Positions 22,601 to 33,999 of a stretch of DNA of 64,000 bases are shown piece by piece (the stretch's first letter is position 1; every line of letters begins with the position of its first letter). The notes below the pieces were generated by a model, which worked only from the letters and a program-made list of their open reading frames with translations, was not told the origin of the DNA and ran no database searches. The stretch is taken from assembly GCF_964204645.1 (NCBI RefSeq), contig NC_134033.1, positions 13,766,155 to 13,830,154 on the forward strand, written 5' to 3'. The position numbers and the translations under genes are program-made. The DNA comes from Tubulanus polymorphus. Lineage: Eukaryota; Nemertea; Palaeonemertea; Tubulaniformes; Tubulanidae.

Positions 22601-22757
22601 AGGGATCATTCATTTATTACGTACGCATTAAATTCGAATTTTTCAACCCCCTCTGTACGCAAAATCGGCCATTTTTTCATATATAAGCATTACAGTACGC
22701 AATTGCACTGACCACTCCCCCTCCCCCAATGCGTACGCAATAAAAATCGGACCCCTG
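22601..22757. mobile_element. Small MITE with ATTACGTACGCATT ends
   Basis: It runs from AGGGATCATTCATTTATTAC to the imperfect inverse ending CGGACCCCT, with GTACGC repeated inside. One end of the same family lies at 44645-44680 (GCGTACGTAATAAATGAATG, then ACCCCT). Confidence 0.6.
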
Positions 22758-23126
22758 ACTATCGATACGTGAGCGGTAGAATACTTCTGCTTGAACCCAA
22801 ATGAGATATAGATGAGAAATCATGAAATCGACGGGGTTCCATTTCTATTTACAATTCTATATGATACGTGTATTTACATGTTTTATACACTTTGGTGTCG
22901 TATACCGGTTTGACGTCCGTATAATTGTGCCCGTTATCAGAAAATAATTGTCGTTAGGCGGGAGTGGTACTCTTTTGGGAGGTAATTTATCCGGGGCTGA
23001 CTGTGAGAAAAGAAAACCGGAAAAAAACAACAAATAAACAACTTCATGAATTCATTTTACAAATATCAATGTACTTCACGTACATGTATTGTTATCATTA
23101 TCAAACGGTAGTCATGCAGCAAAATA

Positions 23127-23219
23127 CAGCATATATACATATACATATATACATACATATATACATACATATATACATACATATATACATACATATATAC
23201 ATACATATATACATACATA
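23127..23219 (+). repeat. Microsatellite, 12-bp ATACATATATAC units
   Basis: Runs of TATACATACATA give about seven regular units. The open frame here (repeating His-Ile/Tyr-Ile) is a by-product of the repeat. Confidence 0.9.
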
Positions 23220-23480
23220 AATGCAACAAAAATGATAATTGTGAAAAAATTTGAATATTGTCTTATTCAATAAATGAATGTCTCTTAAAATAGCATTGTG
23301 TGCATTCTATTATATATTCTAAACTGCTATTTCGATTTGGGAGAGAAAAAATTCGTCAGAGATTTCATTCCTTTTGTATCGACCTGGTTGAGTTTTTTCT
23401 GCGCTCTCGACTGTTTCATATTCGTCTGTATGGAAAGCGAAAAAAAGCGATTTTTTTAAAACACGAATCCAGGAAAAAAT

Positions 23481-26400
23481 CTACCAGGCCAATAATAATT
23501 CAGTGCGATGAACTGCCTTCTTACGCACCTTTTTGGCGTCCTTAGGAAGCTGCTGTGAGTAGTCTTCCTTTGGACCATTTTCTTTTTCCATTTTCAATTT
23601 CTGCAAAGAGAATAAATTCTTAATTCGGCGAACAGCATTCAAGGCATTATTAGCGGGTTTGGAGGTTTCATTTTCACTTTGGGGCCCGTGCATAAAGTAC
23701 GTACGTCCGTAGGGGGTGGGGGTGGGGGGTTCTTAAAATCCGTACAAAAGCGTACAGGGGGAGGGGAGGGGTCAGCTAAAAGCGTACATACTTTCCAAGG
23801 GGGGAGGGTTAATATTAATAGTACGTACTTTGTGCAAGAAACATATGTCTGTGGGTAAACCTGTCTTCCTTTAATGTATAGCAAACACTGCCTTAATTGC
23901 GAAACCGGTCTCCCTGGGTTTGTTGCATTCAATATATTATATTTGGATCTCGGGAATTCCCCACTTTCCGTCTTTCATTTCGTCGCCATGGAAGATCGTT
24001 GATCAACGTCAGCAGGAACTCTGTTGAATCAGGGTGGATTTTGCCTTCTTCAAACCATTATTCCTGAAAATTATGTTTTACTGGGGGGGGGGGGGTTACC
24101 CCTAAAAGTATGTACGCAAGGGGGGTTATAAAAAAACGTACAATGAGCGTACAAGGGGGAGGGGGGGTTAAAAATACCCGGAAGTCAAGCGTACGTACTT
24201 TATGCACGGCCCCTTTCCCCTCGACCCGCTAAAGCGCCACTCACGTTTTCATTAGCAGGTTTGATTTTCTCCCTATTGATGAGAGGCCAGAGAAGAACCC
24301 TTGACCCAGAAAGACCCTCTGCTATCATCTCCCACGAACCCAGCATTGATCAGTGAAATACTGACTTACTAATTAACTGTGTCGCCACCGGAGTTCAAAC
24401 AGAAATGCTCATACCTTTAAAGGCGGTTCTTCATTTGATTCTTCTTGAAGTTTTACTGGCGTCGGACATTCGATTTCAGGATCTTTCAAACTAAAAATAT
24501 ATTCACAACCTCAATCAGTGCACCTGTTCGTACTACAGTGGAACCTCGTTATAACCACCTCGGCTCGGATTTATCGGTTATTACAAACCTAGAATTCTGT
24601 CCCAAATAGGACTAGTTTAACCCTTTAAATGCTGACTAATTAATACCCTATAGTGCTGGAGATAATTTGAAAATTTTTAAAAATTCCACCCTAGTGTGTT
24701 GAATAACGGGAATACCACTATAGTGCGTCTATACCGCGGCGCGGTGTATCGTTAGTTACTAGTATTTCACTATGTTTGACGGCGCTGCCATCTTTCAACA
24801 GAGATAATTAGTAATTACTAATTAAATCACCGCAGTGCGGTGTACTAGCAAAATCCATCACTGATTCGTACACCGCACTGCGGTGTAGACGCACAGAAAG
24901 GGTAATAATTTCATACCGGATATATTAATGAACTATCAGTCATAACGAACAGGTTTTCTGGTCCCGAAGTTCGTTGTAAAGTGTTTCCAAATTTTTGGAC
25001 ATCGGAACATCATTATAACGTCCTCGGATTTACAGAATTAGCAGTTATTATTACAAACCTAGAATTTCATCCCAAATTGGAAAATTTCAATCATTTTATA
25101 CTGGATATAACGAACTATCCGTTATAACAAATAGATTTTCTGGTCTCCGAAGTTCATCGAACGAGGTTCCACTGTAGCAACTAATCTGATCGAGAGTTTT
25201 ATTTCGAGTTTTATTTATTCGATGTAGTGACCCTGTTTGATAACAAATCCATATGAGAATTGCCTGTTTATACACCTACCCCATGTAATCTTTTAATTTC
25301 TGAGACAAATCATCGGGCAAATAATCAGATATGATTCCGTGCGAATATAACAGATATTCCTCTGCAAAAATAGAACACGTGCGATGTACATAATACCAAC
25401 TTCGAAGGTTTGAAACTAAGATCGATTTCCTTTTTAAAAATGCTCGAAATAACATAAAACCGACCTATATTCGACTCATTCTGTTTCATAGATTTAATAA
25501 AGACGTCTGATTGGCCGCTATCGATGATGAATCGTCTCTTTTTCAGATTATCGGCGAGTCTGCGAACCTGAAGAGCATAAAAGACCGAAATGCGGCTGAA
25601 AATTTCGAAGTTGAGAAAAATACCACTGAATCCTTCCGAATCCATGCGCGTTTAATATTCGGGATCCGGTTCCACAGTTGTGAGTTAGGATTTGACTCAA
25701 GAGTTAACTCATCGGAAAAGGAACTGACTTTATCTCAGAGTTAACATATGACTGTGGAACTGGATCCAGGATTTTAAGCAATATTCTACCTTGAAGATAA
25801 ACCCGAAATATTAAGAAAACACCACAAGAAATATTTGGCGCTCAAAGTTTCGAATGACTCATAGACTTTGGTTGAGATGTCAAATGCTTTTGTAGTTCTG
25901 TCATCATATTGTGGGTTTCAATTAGACAGTTATTTATCCATTATTTTACCTTGGTTTTTAACCAAGTTAGCGTCTTCTCTTGATTGTATCTATAAGCCAT
26001 TAAATCATCATCCACACCTACAATAGAAATAAAGTGCTATAAAATCCCTCAGGGGTTCAGCTTGCCAGGGTTTGATTGCCTTCTGCCAAAAGCTCACGCC
26101 AACACAACCCTGGCCACATACCGGTATTCGTCTTTAACACTGACCAAGTTCTTGGGCGGACAGGTTGCCGCTAAGCCGACACCAGTCTGTCCATCTAGCC
26201 AATCACATGCATTGTTTTGATAGAGCATATCTGCTAATGAAAACAACGCATCTGATCGGCTAAATACATAAACTGGCGGCTGCCGAGCGAGGACAAAGCG
26301 AGGATGCCGGGAGTTAATTCATCCCTCATCCATGCAACTAAACCTTGTTCTTACCTCGAGTGTCAGCGATTAGGTCCAGCTGCTCCATACCTAGGCAGTT

Positions 26401-28629
26401 TTTGATTCGGTATAAGTCGCTGTAGGTTGAATCGGTGAGGATATCTTCTAATGGTACCGAGCGATTGTCCTAAAGATCGAAACGAAATAGATAACATACC
26501 TGCTTACCCCATATCAACCAAATGTGTAGTGCAATTTGGAAAAAGTCATAGCATATTCAATACTCTGCGTTTAACCCTTTCAGTGCGTCTACACCGCAGT
26601 GCGGTGTATAAATCAGTGATGGATTTTGCTAGTACACCGCACTACGGTGTATTGATGTGATTAGTAATTAGTAATTATCTCTATTGAAAAATGGCAGCAA
26701 GTGTCAAACAGAGTGAAATACTAGTAACTAATGATACACCGCACTGCGGTGTAGACGCACTATAGTGGTATTCCCATTGTTCAATACACTAGGGTGGAAT
26801 TTTTTTAGAATTTTCAAATTTTCTCTAGCACTATAGGGTATTAATTAGTCAGCACTGAAAGGGTTAAGGGACATTCGTAGGGCCTTTTTTAACTACTCGG
26901 AGTACGGATCCAATATTCAAATATGCCTCAATGATATCCAATGAAAATACAATCATCCATCATGCCAAATTCGTTAAACTGCATATTTTCTCGATCCCGA
27001 TGGTGGCATTACCACAGACCTTGACTGTATACTTTACAAGCGCCCCCAAACATCGCTTAAAGGTCCTCATTTTTACTTGAGATCGAAAGTAATTGAAATG
27101 TGTTCGACGGGATAAGCCTCGTGCTAGATGAATACGATGAATTTACCTTGAGAGACTTTTGAAGGTACGGCAATAGTAAGAATATCGGATCCATCGGAGT
27201 AACCAGATATAAACCACCATCTAGATGTAATAAACACACAAAATAAATCATCTCGATGAAACCTTGTCAGAAACTAACCCAAATATAATACGCCGAGTGT
27301 GGCTTTTGGCAGTCAGTAACCGGACCCCGTCAAGTGAGGACAGGGAGAATGGTCTATGATCTATTTACTGAATACACTAGAACTTGGTTAATTCTGATTT
27401 TTCTATCCGGATTTTCACTTAAACTTCCGATGATATATTCGGTCTATTGACGTACGAACCATTTAAACTACATGGGAGTCGGAAGTATAAGCAGTCAAGA
27501 GTCCCTTGTCATCCAAATGAAGTTAGTTCTACTGATATTTTCATGTTTCTTTTCTTGAATCTGACAGCGTCTGTCAATCTGACGGTGTCTGTCAATCTCA
27601 CAGCGTCTGTCAATCTGACGGTGTAACACATATTACAAAGATCAATTATCTTATAACAATCAGATACAGTGTAACATATCGATACCTTGTTGAACATGAT
27701 TTCCGATGAACCACGAACGATAGCTTTCATCAAATTTGATCACTTCGTGCAGCCGAGTTCCTCCATTGCTAATCATGAATAAACACGATTCCCCTGGAAA
27801 AAAAATTAACGCAAAATTAAAACATCGCGTTCGTTACCTCCTGTCCCCCTATGACATCATCGAATTGCAAGCGATATTATCTATAGACCGATGCGGACAG
27901 TCTGAACGAGAACTGACCTGTTTTGGGATGTCTGATTTGATAGAAATTCTGACCATTTTCTGTATCTTGAGCGCTGAGAGACGTTTCTAGAATGATTCAA
28001 AAAAATAAAAATTCTCGAATCAATTGAAGAGTTGAAAGGAGTTGCATAGAATAAAGAGAAGTGACGAGTCGTGATTTAAATGTTTAGCAATGGGTTTAAG
28101 TTTCCTTACAATATACCAAAATCTTTGATAATTTGAAAGAACTTCAGTTGCAGAGACGGATTCAGAAATGATAGCAGAGTTCAAGTGCAGTGTTTTCCCA
28201 GGTGTCAACGCCCCCTGGTGGCCATATACAAAAACCAATGACCTTGATACTCACCAAAATCATAAAACACGTTATGGGCTACAACTTTCTAATTGAATGT
28301 GGTAACAAATCATGCTTAGGTATCAATATAATGTGGAAAAACTTTTTCCCATCTACGAATCAGTACTGTCTACTGATGACACCAAGATGGCCGCCAATTG
28401 CGCCATAATTGGCTGATAAAAAATACCTATCTCAGGTTTAAAATAACCCTTGCCAAAGAATACCCATCACAAATTTCAAGGAGAAATGGCAAACAAGTAG
28501 GAAGCTACAGGACCGACTCAGAATTCGGTTCGGCCAGGTGTGTGTAGTAGGCCTCTGAGTCTGACTAAAATTACCAGGTAAAATGAGGATGCATTGATTC
28601 TGTTTTACTCTTCCTAGCTCTTCTGCCAT
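23481..28629 (-). CDS. RNASEH2B: Ribonuclease H2 subunit B
   Basis: Ten exons (minus): 28575-28629, 27918-27986, 27686-27793, 27147-27220, 26355-26469, 25950-26017, 25465-25567, 25280-25361, 24415-24490, 23481-23600; all phases agree, giving 289 residues if the last exon reads through. RNase H2 cuts RNA/DNA hybrids and single ribonucleotides in nuclear DNA; B is a structural subunit linked to PCNA. Diagnostic stretches are GGLYLVTPMDPIFLLLPYL, YRYNQEKTLTWLKTK, YLLYSHGIISDYLP and PKEDYS, all matching the known protein's order. The 3' end is uncertain: a donor (AAAAAG, then GTGCGTAAG) at 23529 suggests another exon, perhaps with the PCNA-binding tail, which I did not find. Divergent from RPP38, about 930 bases between start codons. 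Confidence 0.92.
23681..24213. mobile_element. Foldback element with GTGCATAAAGTACGTACG ends
   Basis: The left end GGGGCCCGTGCATAAAGTAC is mirrored at the right end (GTACTTTATGCACGGCCCC). Inside are runs of G and repeated GTAC/CGTAC motifs. It sits in the RNASEH2B intron between 23600 and 24415. Confidence 0.75.
24536..25174. mobile_element. Pogo/Tc1-like MITE with CAGTGGAACCTCGTTATAAC ends
   Basis: It begins CAGTGGAACC after TA and ends GGTTCCACTG before TA, as expected for the Tc1/mariner/pogo superfamily. It lies in the RNASEH2B intron between exons 25280 and 24490 and is itself interrupted by the TTAA-type MITE at 24621-24902. Confidence 0.78.
24621..24902. mobile_element. PiggyBac-like MITE (CCCTTT...AAAGGG), copy 1, nested
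   Basis: It is flanked by TTAA on the left; the right TTAA has decayed. The interior carries three near-copies of the palindrome ACACCGCACTGCGGTGT. It is nested inside the pogo-like MITE 24536-25174, so it inserted later. Confidence 0.72.
25661..25770. repeat. Foldback repeat, GGATCCGGTTCCACAGTTGT family
   Basis: Inverted arms read GGGATCCGGTTCCACAGTTG and, on the right, ACTGTGGAACTGGATCC, with GAGTTAACTC-type palindromes inside. It lies in an RNASEH2B intron. Relatives are at 37037-37150, 47940-48170, 54254-54361 and 58877-59105. Confidence 0.7.
26575..26863. mobile_element. PiggyBac-like MITE, copy 2 (intact TTAA on both sides)
   Basis: TTAA, then CCCTTTCAGTGC ... GCACTGAAAGGG, then TTAA: exact tetranucleotide target sites and mirror-image termini. 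It is in inverted orientation to copy 1 and contains the ACACCGCAnTGCGGTGT palindromes. It lies in the RNASEH2B intron between 26469 and 27147. Confidence 0.85.
27555..27625. repeat. Minisatellite of about 20 bp units (TCTGTCAATCTGACGGTG)
   Basis: About four units alternate between GACAGCG and GACGGTG variants within the RNASEH2B intron between exons 27220 and 27686. Confidence 0.8.
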
Positions 28630-29073
28630 CCTCCAACTTCGGGAGGAATTTCTATCTATAGTGAAAAAGTGAAATTATTGAAATAAACCGCGCCAGAAAA
28701 ATCGTAAATTAACAAAATAAAGATGCGCGTAACGACCTTGAGACTGACAATTCAATTCAATTAAATTCAATTCTTTATTGGTCCTCACTTTAAACATTAC
28801 ATATAAGATTTCCACATTCAATAAAGTTACAAATTTTAAAATAACAAAATGCAAAATAGACATTTTAAAAATTTGACAGTAAGCGTACCGGTAGTGATTC
28901 ATACTCAAGGTCGTTGAGCACCGTACGCGGGTTCATTTAGACTGGTTGCCTGTCCCGATAGAGACCGGTAACCATTACCAGACCGTTTCTCATTTTTTGC
29001 ATTACGGCGGTGTTGTACCGCTATGATAATAAATAACGAGTAATAATTGCATAACGGGTAAGCTCAAAAAACG

Positions 29074-29335
29074 AATAGAGGTAAAAGTGCAGATCCGCAC
29101 CTCTCCGCGTTCAATCAATTACGTTAAATATCATTGTTTCAGATTCAAAATGTCATCACGACATCAGTGACGACAGTGACAGACAGTGTCATCAGCAATT
29201 CAGTACGTACATTGCCATTGGTAAATTTTAAGATATCTTCACTAGAGAGTAGAATGATTTTAGCCAGGATTCTGGCATTCAGTAGATTGCGTCAATCACG
29301 AGAGGTGTGGATCTGCACTTTTACCCGAATAGAAA
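29074..29335. mobile_element. MITE with GGTAAAAGTGCAGATCC ends
   Basis: The left arm (AATAGAGGTAAAAGTGCAGA, then TCCGCACCTCTC) is mirrored at 29299-29335 (GAGAGGTGTGGATCTGCACT). A truncated copy of its left part, with upstream sequence, is at 16191-16350. Confidence 0.7.
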
Positions 29336-29365
29336 TTGGAGTAAGTTGGTGAGATATCTAACATG

Positions 29366-29450
29366 CCCCCCCCCCCCCCCCCCCCGGCACACACGTAGTA
29401 GTGGAATTTTGCGTGTTGGACATGGTCATGGAAAATTCGGGGGGGGGGGG
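29366..29450. repeat. Poly-C (20) and poly-G (12) runs
   Basis: A run of 20 C at 29366-29385 and one of 12 G at 29439-29450 can pair with each other or form quadruplex-type structures. They lie about 110-200 bases upstream of the RPP38 start codon. Their lengths may be unreliable in the assembly. Confidence 0.85.
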
Positions 29451-29562
29451 ACTCGGGGAATTTGTAAATGGGCAAAAACTGGCGCCACCCTGTTACATAC
29501 TACCCGATGATAGACTATCCCAATGATATTGATCGTTTTCATTCAACAGGTTATCAAACATC

Positions 29563-31998
29563 ATGATGCAGGAGACAGAAGAACCCGCTGACCATCGTCT
29601 AGAAACCACGGTCGAGAAGAAAAACGCGCCGAAAATAGACGCGAAACAACTGCGAAAATCGTTGAACAGCCGAAAGTTGAAAGCTCAGAAAAAGAAACAA
29701 CAGGCGAAGAAGACCACGTTACTCGACCCGTACGAGGAGGCGACGTGGCCTGACGTTCCCAGAACTGAACAGACGAATATTCTACAAACTTTGAAACGGT
29801 ATTAGATAAGTTTGTTTTTCGTTAACCCTTTCAGTGCTGACTAATCATTACATGAAAACGTTGGAGGTAAACATTTAAAGAAATTCCACCCCAGTGTGTT
29901 GAATAACGGTCATAGCATTTTAGTGCGTCTACGCCGCAGGCGCATTGTATCGTTAATTACTAATTTTGAACTTTGTTTGCCAAGTGCTGCAATCTTTCAA
30001 TAGAGATAAAACTAGATAACTTTATATTATTAAAACTTAAGTCTATTGCACCGTGATGCAGTGAACTAGCTAGTCTATTGCATTGTTATGCGGTGTGTGT
30101 ACTAGCTAGGTAAAACAGCTATTCATACACCGCGCTGCGGTGTAGATCAGATATTTTCAACAAGAAATATATCTACCCATCAGAAAATAAGAGTTGTACC
30201 ATTTTTACTATTATGAATTTTTTTCCTGTACCATAGCTCATTGAAATTCAAGAATATAGAATCTAAATGAACAAGTTTTAGACATCAGAATGAAATCAAA
30301 ACTCGACTGAAACGTACGATATGACCACAGTTTATTTTGTTTGTGTAAATTTTTCCAGTCATTTTATCGATCTACGATTGGATCAGCATTACGCGGTCGA
30401 TGGTAAAACGAAGAACGAAAGAATTACGGAACGAAACTCGTTTAATCAGAAACATCCGGATATCATCGAACTGAGGTACGTTGTTATAGGATTCATACAG
30501 ACCTCGATCAATCTGAGGCATTGTTAGTATCTCCTGCAGACAAAATGAAAAATGCGAATTCCAGTTCTTCTAATTGGAAAATTGATGACATAATGAGATT
30601 GACGCCGGATCCAGGCTAAAGAGGTGCCTCCAGGCTTAGGGGATCCAGGTTCTAGTCCAAAGGGGTGGCTCCGGGTGATGGAATTCTGGTTCTCCAAGAT
30701 TGGTGGTAGCTCCACTCAGGGATTCTAGTTCTGGTCTGAAGGGGAAGCTCCAAGCTAAAGGGGGTAGCTCCATTTTGAAGGGATTCCAGTTCTGGTCTGA
30801 AGGGGTGGCTCCAGGCTGAGGGATTCTGGCTCCAAGCTAAAGTAGGTAGCTCCATGCTCCGGGTTTGTATCTGCATCAATCGATCTCTCGCGCTTGATTT
30901 CAGGTGTCAGTTCGTGTGCGGAATGAACGAAGTTATGAAACATTTAGAACGAGACAATCTACGCTGCGTGATGATCTGTCGATCGTCGCCTGTTCAACTG
31001 ACTAAGATGTTAATTCCATTACTCGCCACCAGAGGGTGCCCAGCTGTCTGTATGCACGATTTCAGCGCGATATTCGGCGAGTTATTACGGCGGAAATGTT
31101 TGACAACCTTAGGAATAAAGGCAAGCGAAGTTCCGCGTCAATTAAGGCTAAAAATAGAATACCTTGTTTCTCATAATCCGTCGGGTCATACTATAAACTG
31201 CGAGGAAATTTGTAATCAGTTGTTCTCTATAACTGCCGGGTCTGTAATGGTAAGCTTGATCATGATTTTTAAAAAAAGTAATGTACAGGTTAGATAGGTG
31301 GCTGGCTGGGTCAACTTTTTTCAAGCTTAGCAGAAATGAAAAACAAGGTATCAATTGTATAAGCCTAAGTATCATTTTCTCTTTAAAACTCTTGTCGCAA
31401 ATTGTTCATTTCCTTTCTGCATAATATCTTATAGAAACGCGGTGAAAATGAAAATGCGGGTTTGGACTCCATCGTGGATTATGTGAACGAAGTTAGCAAA
31501 CCGATAGAATTCATGGGATTATCAAACGCGGCGTCTAGTATCGACGAGGAGACATTAGAGGAAAATTGTGATGAGGAAAGTGATGATGATAGCGAGGTCG
31601 ACGAAATAGTTAGTTGCCATGGCGATGAGTCATCAGCAGGCGGGACTGATTTTAATGATTTGTACGTAATGCGGAAAGATTGGAAAACCGATTTCAAAAC
31701 TAACGCGGATTTCATTAAAATAGACACGACGGACTCGGATTCAGACATGTCTGATCGGGAAACTAAGACGAAGTTCGAAGCGGAAAATAAACCACTCGTT
31801 ATGGACGGGATCTTAGGATTCGCGTCAAAGTCAGAATCGGACTCGAAATCTGGCATTAAACGCAAACCGGTGAAAAAGAAATTCGTTTCAGACAATTCGC
31901 GCCAAAAACCGGATTATAAAGCAGCTAAAATTCAAAAGATGGCGCCACGTCCCGATAAAACGCGTAAACCTAAAGAAGAGAAAAAAAGTCTGAAGTGA
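29563..31998 (+). CDS. RPP38: Ribonuclease P/MRP protein subunit p38
   Basis: Four exons: 29563-29798, 30359-30475, 30904-31120, 31435-31998, phases consistent, 377 residues. It belongs to the L7Ae/L30e kink-turn RNA-binding family and should act in nuclear RNase P (tRNA 5' processing) and RNase MRP. The N-terminus is Lys-rich and contains LLDPYEEATWPDV followed by ILQTLKR. The L7Ae-like part includes CGMNEVMKHLERDNLRCVMI, then PLLATRGCPAVCMHDFSAIF and LTTLGIK. The C-terminal exon is acidic then basic and longer than in mammals (human protein 283 residues). The third intron begins GC instead of GT (AATAAAG then GCAAGC) and holds a MITE. An AATAAA at 32146 lies about 150 bases past the stop. 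Confidence 0.9.
29826..30150. mobile_element. PiggyBac-like MITE, copy 3 (right end lost)
   Basis: It begins TTAA, then CCCTTTCAGTGCTGACTAAT, and contains degraded TACACCGC/GCGGTGTA palindromes, but no AAAGGG-TTAA end. It lies in the first RPP38 intron. Confidence 0.6.
30600..30860. repeat. Minisatellite of about 64 bp units in RPP38 intron 2
   Basis: Imperfect units share GGGATTCTAGTTCTGGTCTG, AAGGGG and GCTCCAAGCTAAAG. Roughly four copies end about 40 bases before the exon 3 acceptor. Confidence 0.75.
31144..31367. mobile_element. MITE with ATACCTTGTTTCTC ends (copy 2), in RPP38 intron 3
   Basis: Inverted ends (TAAGGCTAAAAATAGAATAC and its mirror ending TAAGCCTAA) begin 23 bases after the GC donor and fill most of the 314-base intron. 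It is close to the copy at 21795-22020. Confidence 0.8.
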
Positions 31999-32145
31999 AA
32001 TAGAAATAATTCCTTTAAAATCTTGAAAAAAATTTCTGTGTTTCTTTTATGTATGGTGAGTGTGGTACACTCTGTCCTTACGATTTAGCATTACTCATAG
32101 ATAATGAAGGCAAAAATAACACAAAGAATGGATTCGTTTTATTAC

Positions 32146-32151
32146 AATAAA
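32146..32151 (+). promoter_or_regulatory. Likely polyadenylation signal of RPP38
   Basis: AATAAA lies about 150 bases beyond the RPP38 stop codon, the first on this strand after it. Position only; use not shown. Confidence 0.45.
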
Positions 32152-32512
32152 ATTGTTGAATTTTATTATCAACGAACAAACAATAGACATTACACATTAA
32201 ACGACGACATATTTAAGATTTCAAATGGTTTTAAACGCAATAGTACATCTACAAATAGTAGACTGGTGCCCATCCCAGCATTTGGACTGGTTCCTATGCA
32301 TGCATTCTGTTGAGGTTTTTTAATTTCATAATGTCCCCTAATCCCGAGTTTTTTGTTATGTCGGTACCAAAACTCGGCCTGAACAATGCACCCCTTTGAC
32401 CTCGACATTTAGTCATCGCCACAATGTACATGTGTTCACAAGGGTCGTACCTAGCATTTGATTGTTGGGGGGGGACCAAAAAAGGTGTTGCCTATCAAGT
32501 CAAAAACCGATA

Positions 32513-33402
32513 CAGTGGAACCTCGTTTTATAACGAACTCTGCTACAACGATTCATCGGATATAACAAATATAGAATTGTGTCCCCGAGTTGAGTAAGAA
32601 AATTTCATTATTTTCATACTGGATAATAACGAACTATCGGTTATAACGAACAGATTTTCTGGTCTCCTGAAGTTCGTTGTAACGAGGTTCCACTGTATAT
32701 AGAACTATCGGTTATAACGAACAGATTTTCTGGTCTCCTGAAGTTCGCTGTAACGAGGTTCCACTGTATATAGAACTATCGGTTATAACGAACAGATTTT
32801 CTGGTCTCCTGAAGTTCGCTGTAACAAGGTTCCGCTGTATATAGAACTATCGGTTATAACGAACAGATTTTCTGGTCTCCTGAAGTTCGCTGTAACGAGG
32901 TTCCGCTGTATATAGAACTATCGGTTATAACGAACAGATTTTCTGGTCTCCTGAAGTTCGTTGTAACGAGGTTCCGCTGTATATAGAACTATCGGTTATA
33001 ACGAACAGATTTTCTGGTCTCCTGAAGTTCGCTGTAACGAGGTTCCACTGTATATAGAACTATCGGTTATAACGAACAGATTTTCTGGTCTCCTGAAGTT
33101 CGTTGTACAAGGTTCCACTGTATATAGAACTATCGGTTATAACGAACAGATTTTCTGGTCTCCTGAAGTTCGCTGTAACGAGGTTCCACTGTATATAGAA
33201 CTATCGGTTATAACGAACAGATTTTCTGGTCTCCTGAAGTTCGCTGTAACGAGGTTCCACTGTATATAGAACTATCGGTTATAACGAACAGATTTTCTGG
33301 TCTCCTGAAGTTCGTTGTACAAGGTTCCACTGTATATAGAACTATCGGTTATAACGAACAGATTTTCTGGTCCTGTGAAAATCGTTGTTAGAGATTCCAC
33401 TG
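32513..33402. mobile_element. Pogo/Tc1-like MITE with amplified 3' end
   Basis: It begins CAGTGGAACCTCG after TA, and the first 120 bases match the left part of the family. Then the terminal segment of about 71 bases (from GAACTATCGGTTATAACGAA to GGTTCCACTGTATATA) is repeated in tandem 11 times from 32631 to 33402, at 71- or 70-base spacing, with very few differences between copies. Confidence 0.85.
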
Positions 33403-33594
33403 TTTAACAATTCTTATATGCCCAAACAAAAACAATGTTAGGTCTGGATAACAAAATGCTTGTAAATCCCGAGCGAAGGGTTCTACATTAAATTTCTATT
33501 CTACAGCAGACTCTGCCCAAGTCGGACTCGGATAACTGTTCAACTCTCCGATGTTTGTTGCAATATTTTTGTGACAGGTTACATGAAAAACATA

Positions 33595-33988
33595 AGGCGC
33601 TTTTACGAAATTGAATCTGATTCGGTTTAGCTAAATCCGATTCGATGTCGGAAAAGGTTTAGTAAATCGAATCGGTTTTCGTAAATGAGTCTAATCAATT
33701 TAAAGGTCGCGATTCAAACGAAAATGGGCGTCAATGGTGACCGAACTATTGATAGATGATGGTCTGCGATAGATGTCTTAAGCCCGCGGTCGAAGAGGAC
33801 ACCATGTTGGATTTCACTGACTAAATCGCCACTAACTTGCTCGGCGAGCAAGTTAGTCGATTTAATAAATCAGTTTACTAAACCGCTTCCATAAACGAGT
33901 TGATTTACCAAATCGGATTCACTTAACCGCGTGCCGTAAACGTGAAACTTAAATCGATTTACAAAGATTCAGTTTCGTAAAAGCGCCT
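33595..33988. mobile_element. Foldback element with AGGCGCTTTTACGAAA ends
   Basis: The left arm AGGCGCTTTTACGAAATTGA is mirrored by TCAGTTTCGTAAAAGCGCCT on the right. The inside is full of AAATCGATTT/AATCCGATTC-like short inverted motifs, so the whole can fold on itself. No TSD was confirmed. Confidence 0.7.
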
Positions 33989-33999
33989 ATAACATTCAA

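Larger units (their letters stand above)
21003..23480. other. Intergenic DNA left of RNASEH2B
   Basis: Bases 21003-21370 are diverged fucosyltransferase 5' flank, matching that at 11020-11400. The rest holds two MITEs (21795-22020 and 22601-22757), a microsatellite and possibly the last exon of RNASEH2B, which I could not identify. Confidence 0.5.
28630..29562. promoter_or_regulatory. Divergent interval between RNASEH2B and RPP38
   Basis: Only about 930 bases separate the two start codons, so both promoters must lie here or overlap. The interval is disturbed by a MITE (29074-29335), a LINE-like tail near 28745-28870 and long C and G runs. No core promoter motif is clear. Confidence 0.45.

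Noticed and set aside
31479-31895. 138-codon minus-strand ORF rich in Ser/Asp
   Set aside because: It is antisense to the acidic last exon of RPP38, which has homology, splice phase and a plausible poly(A) signal.
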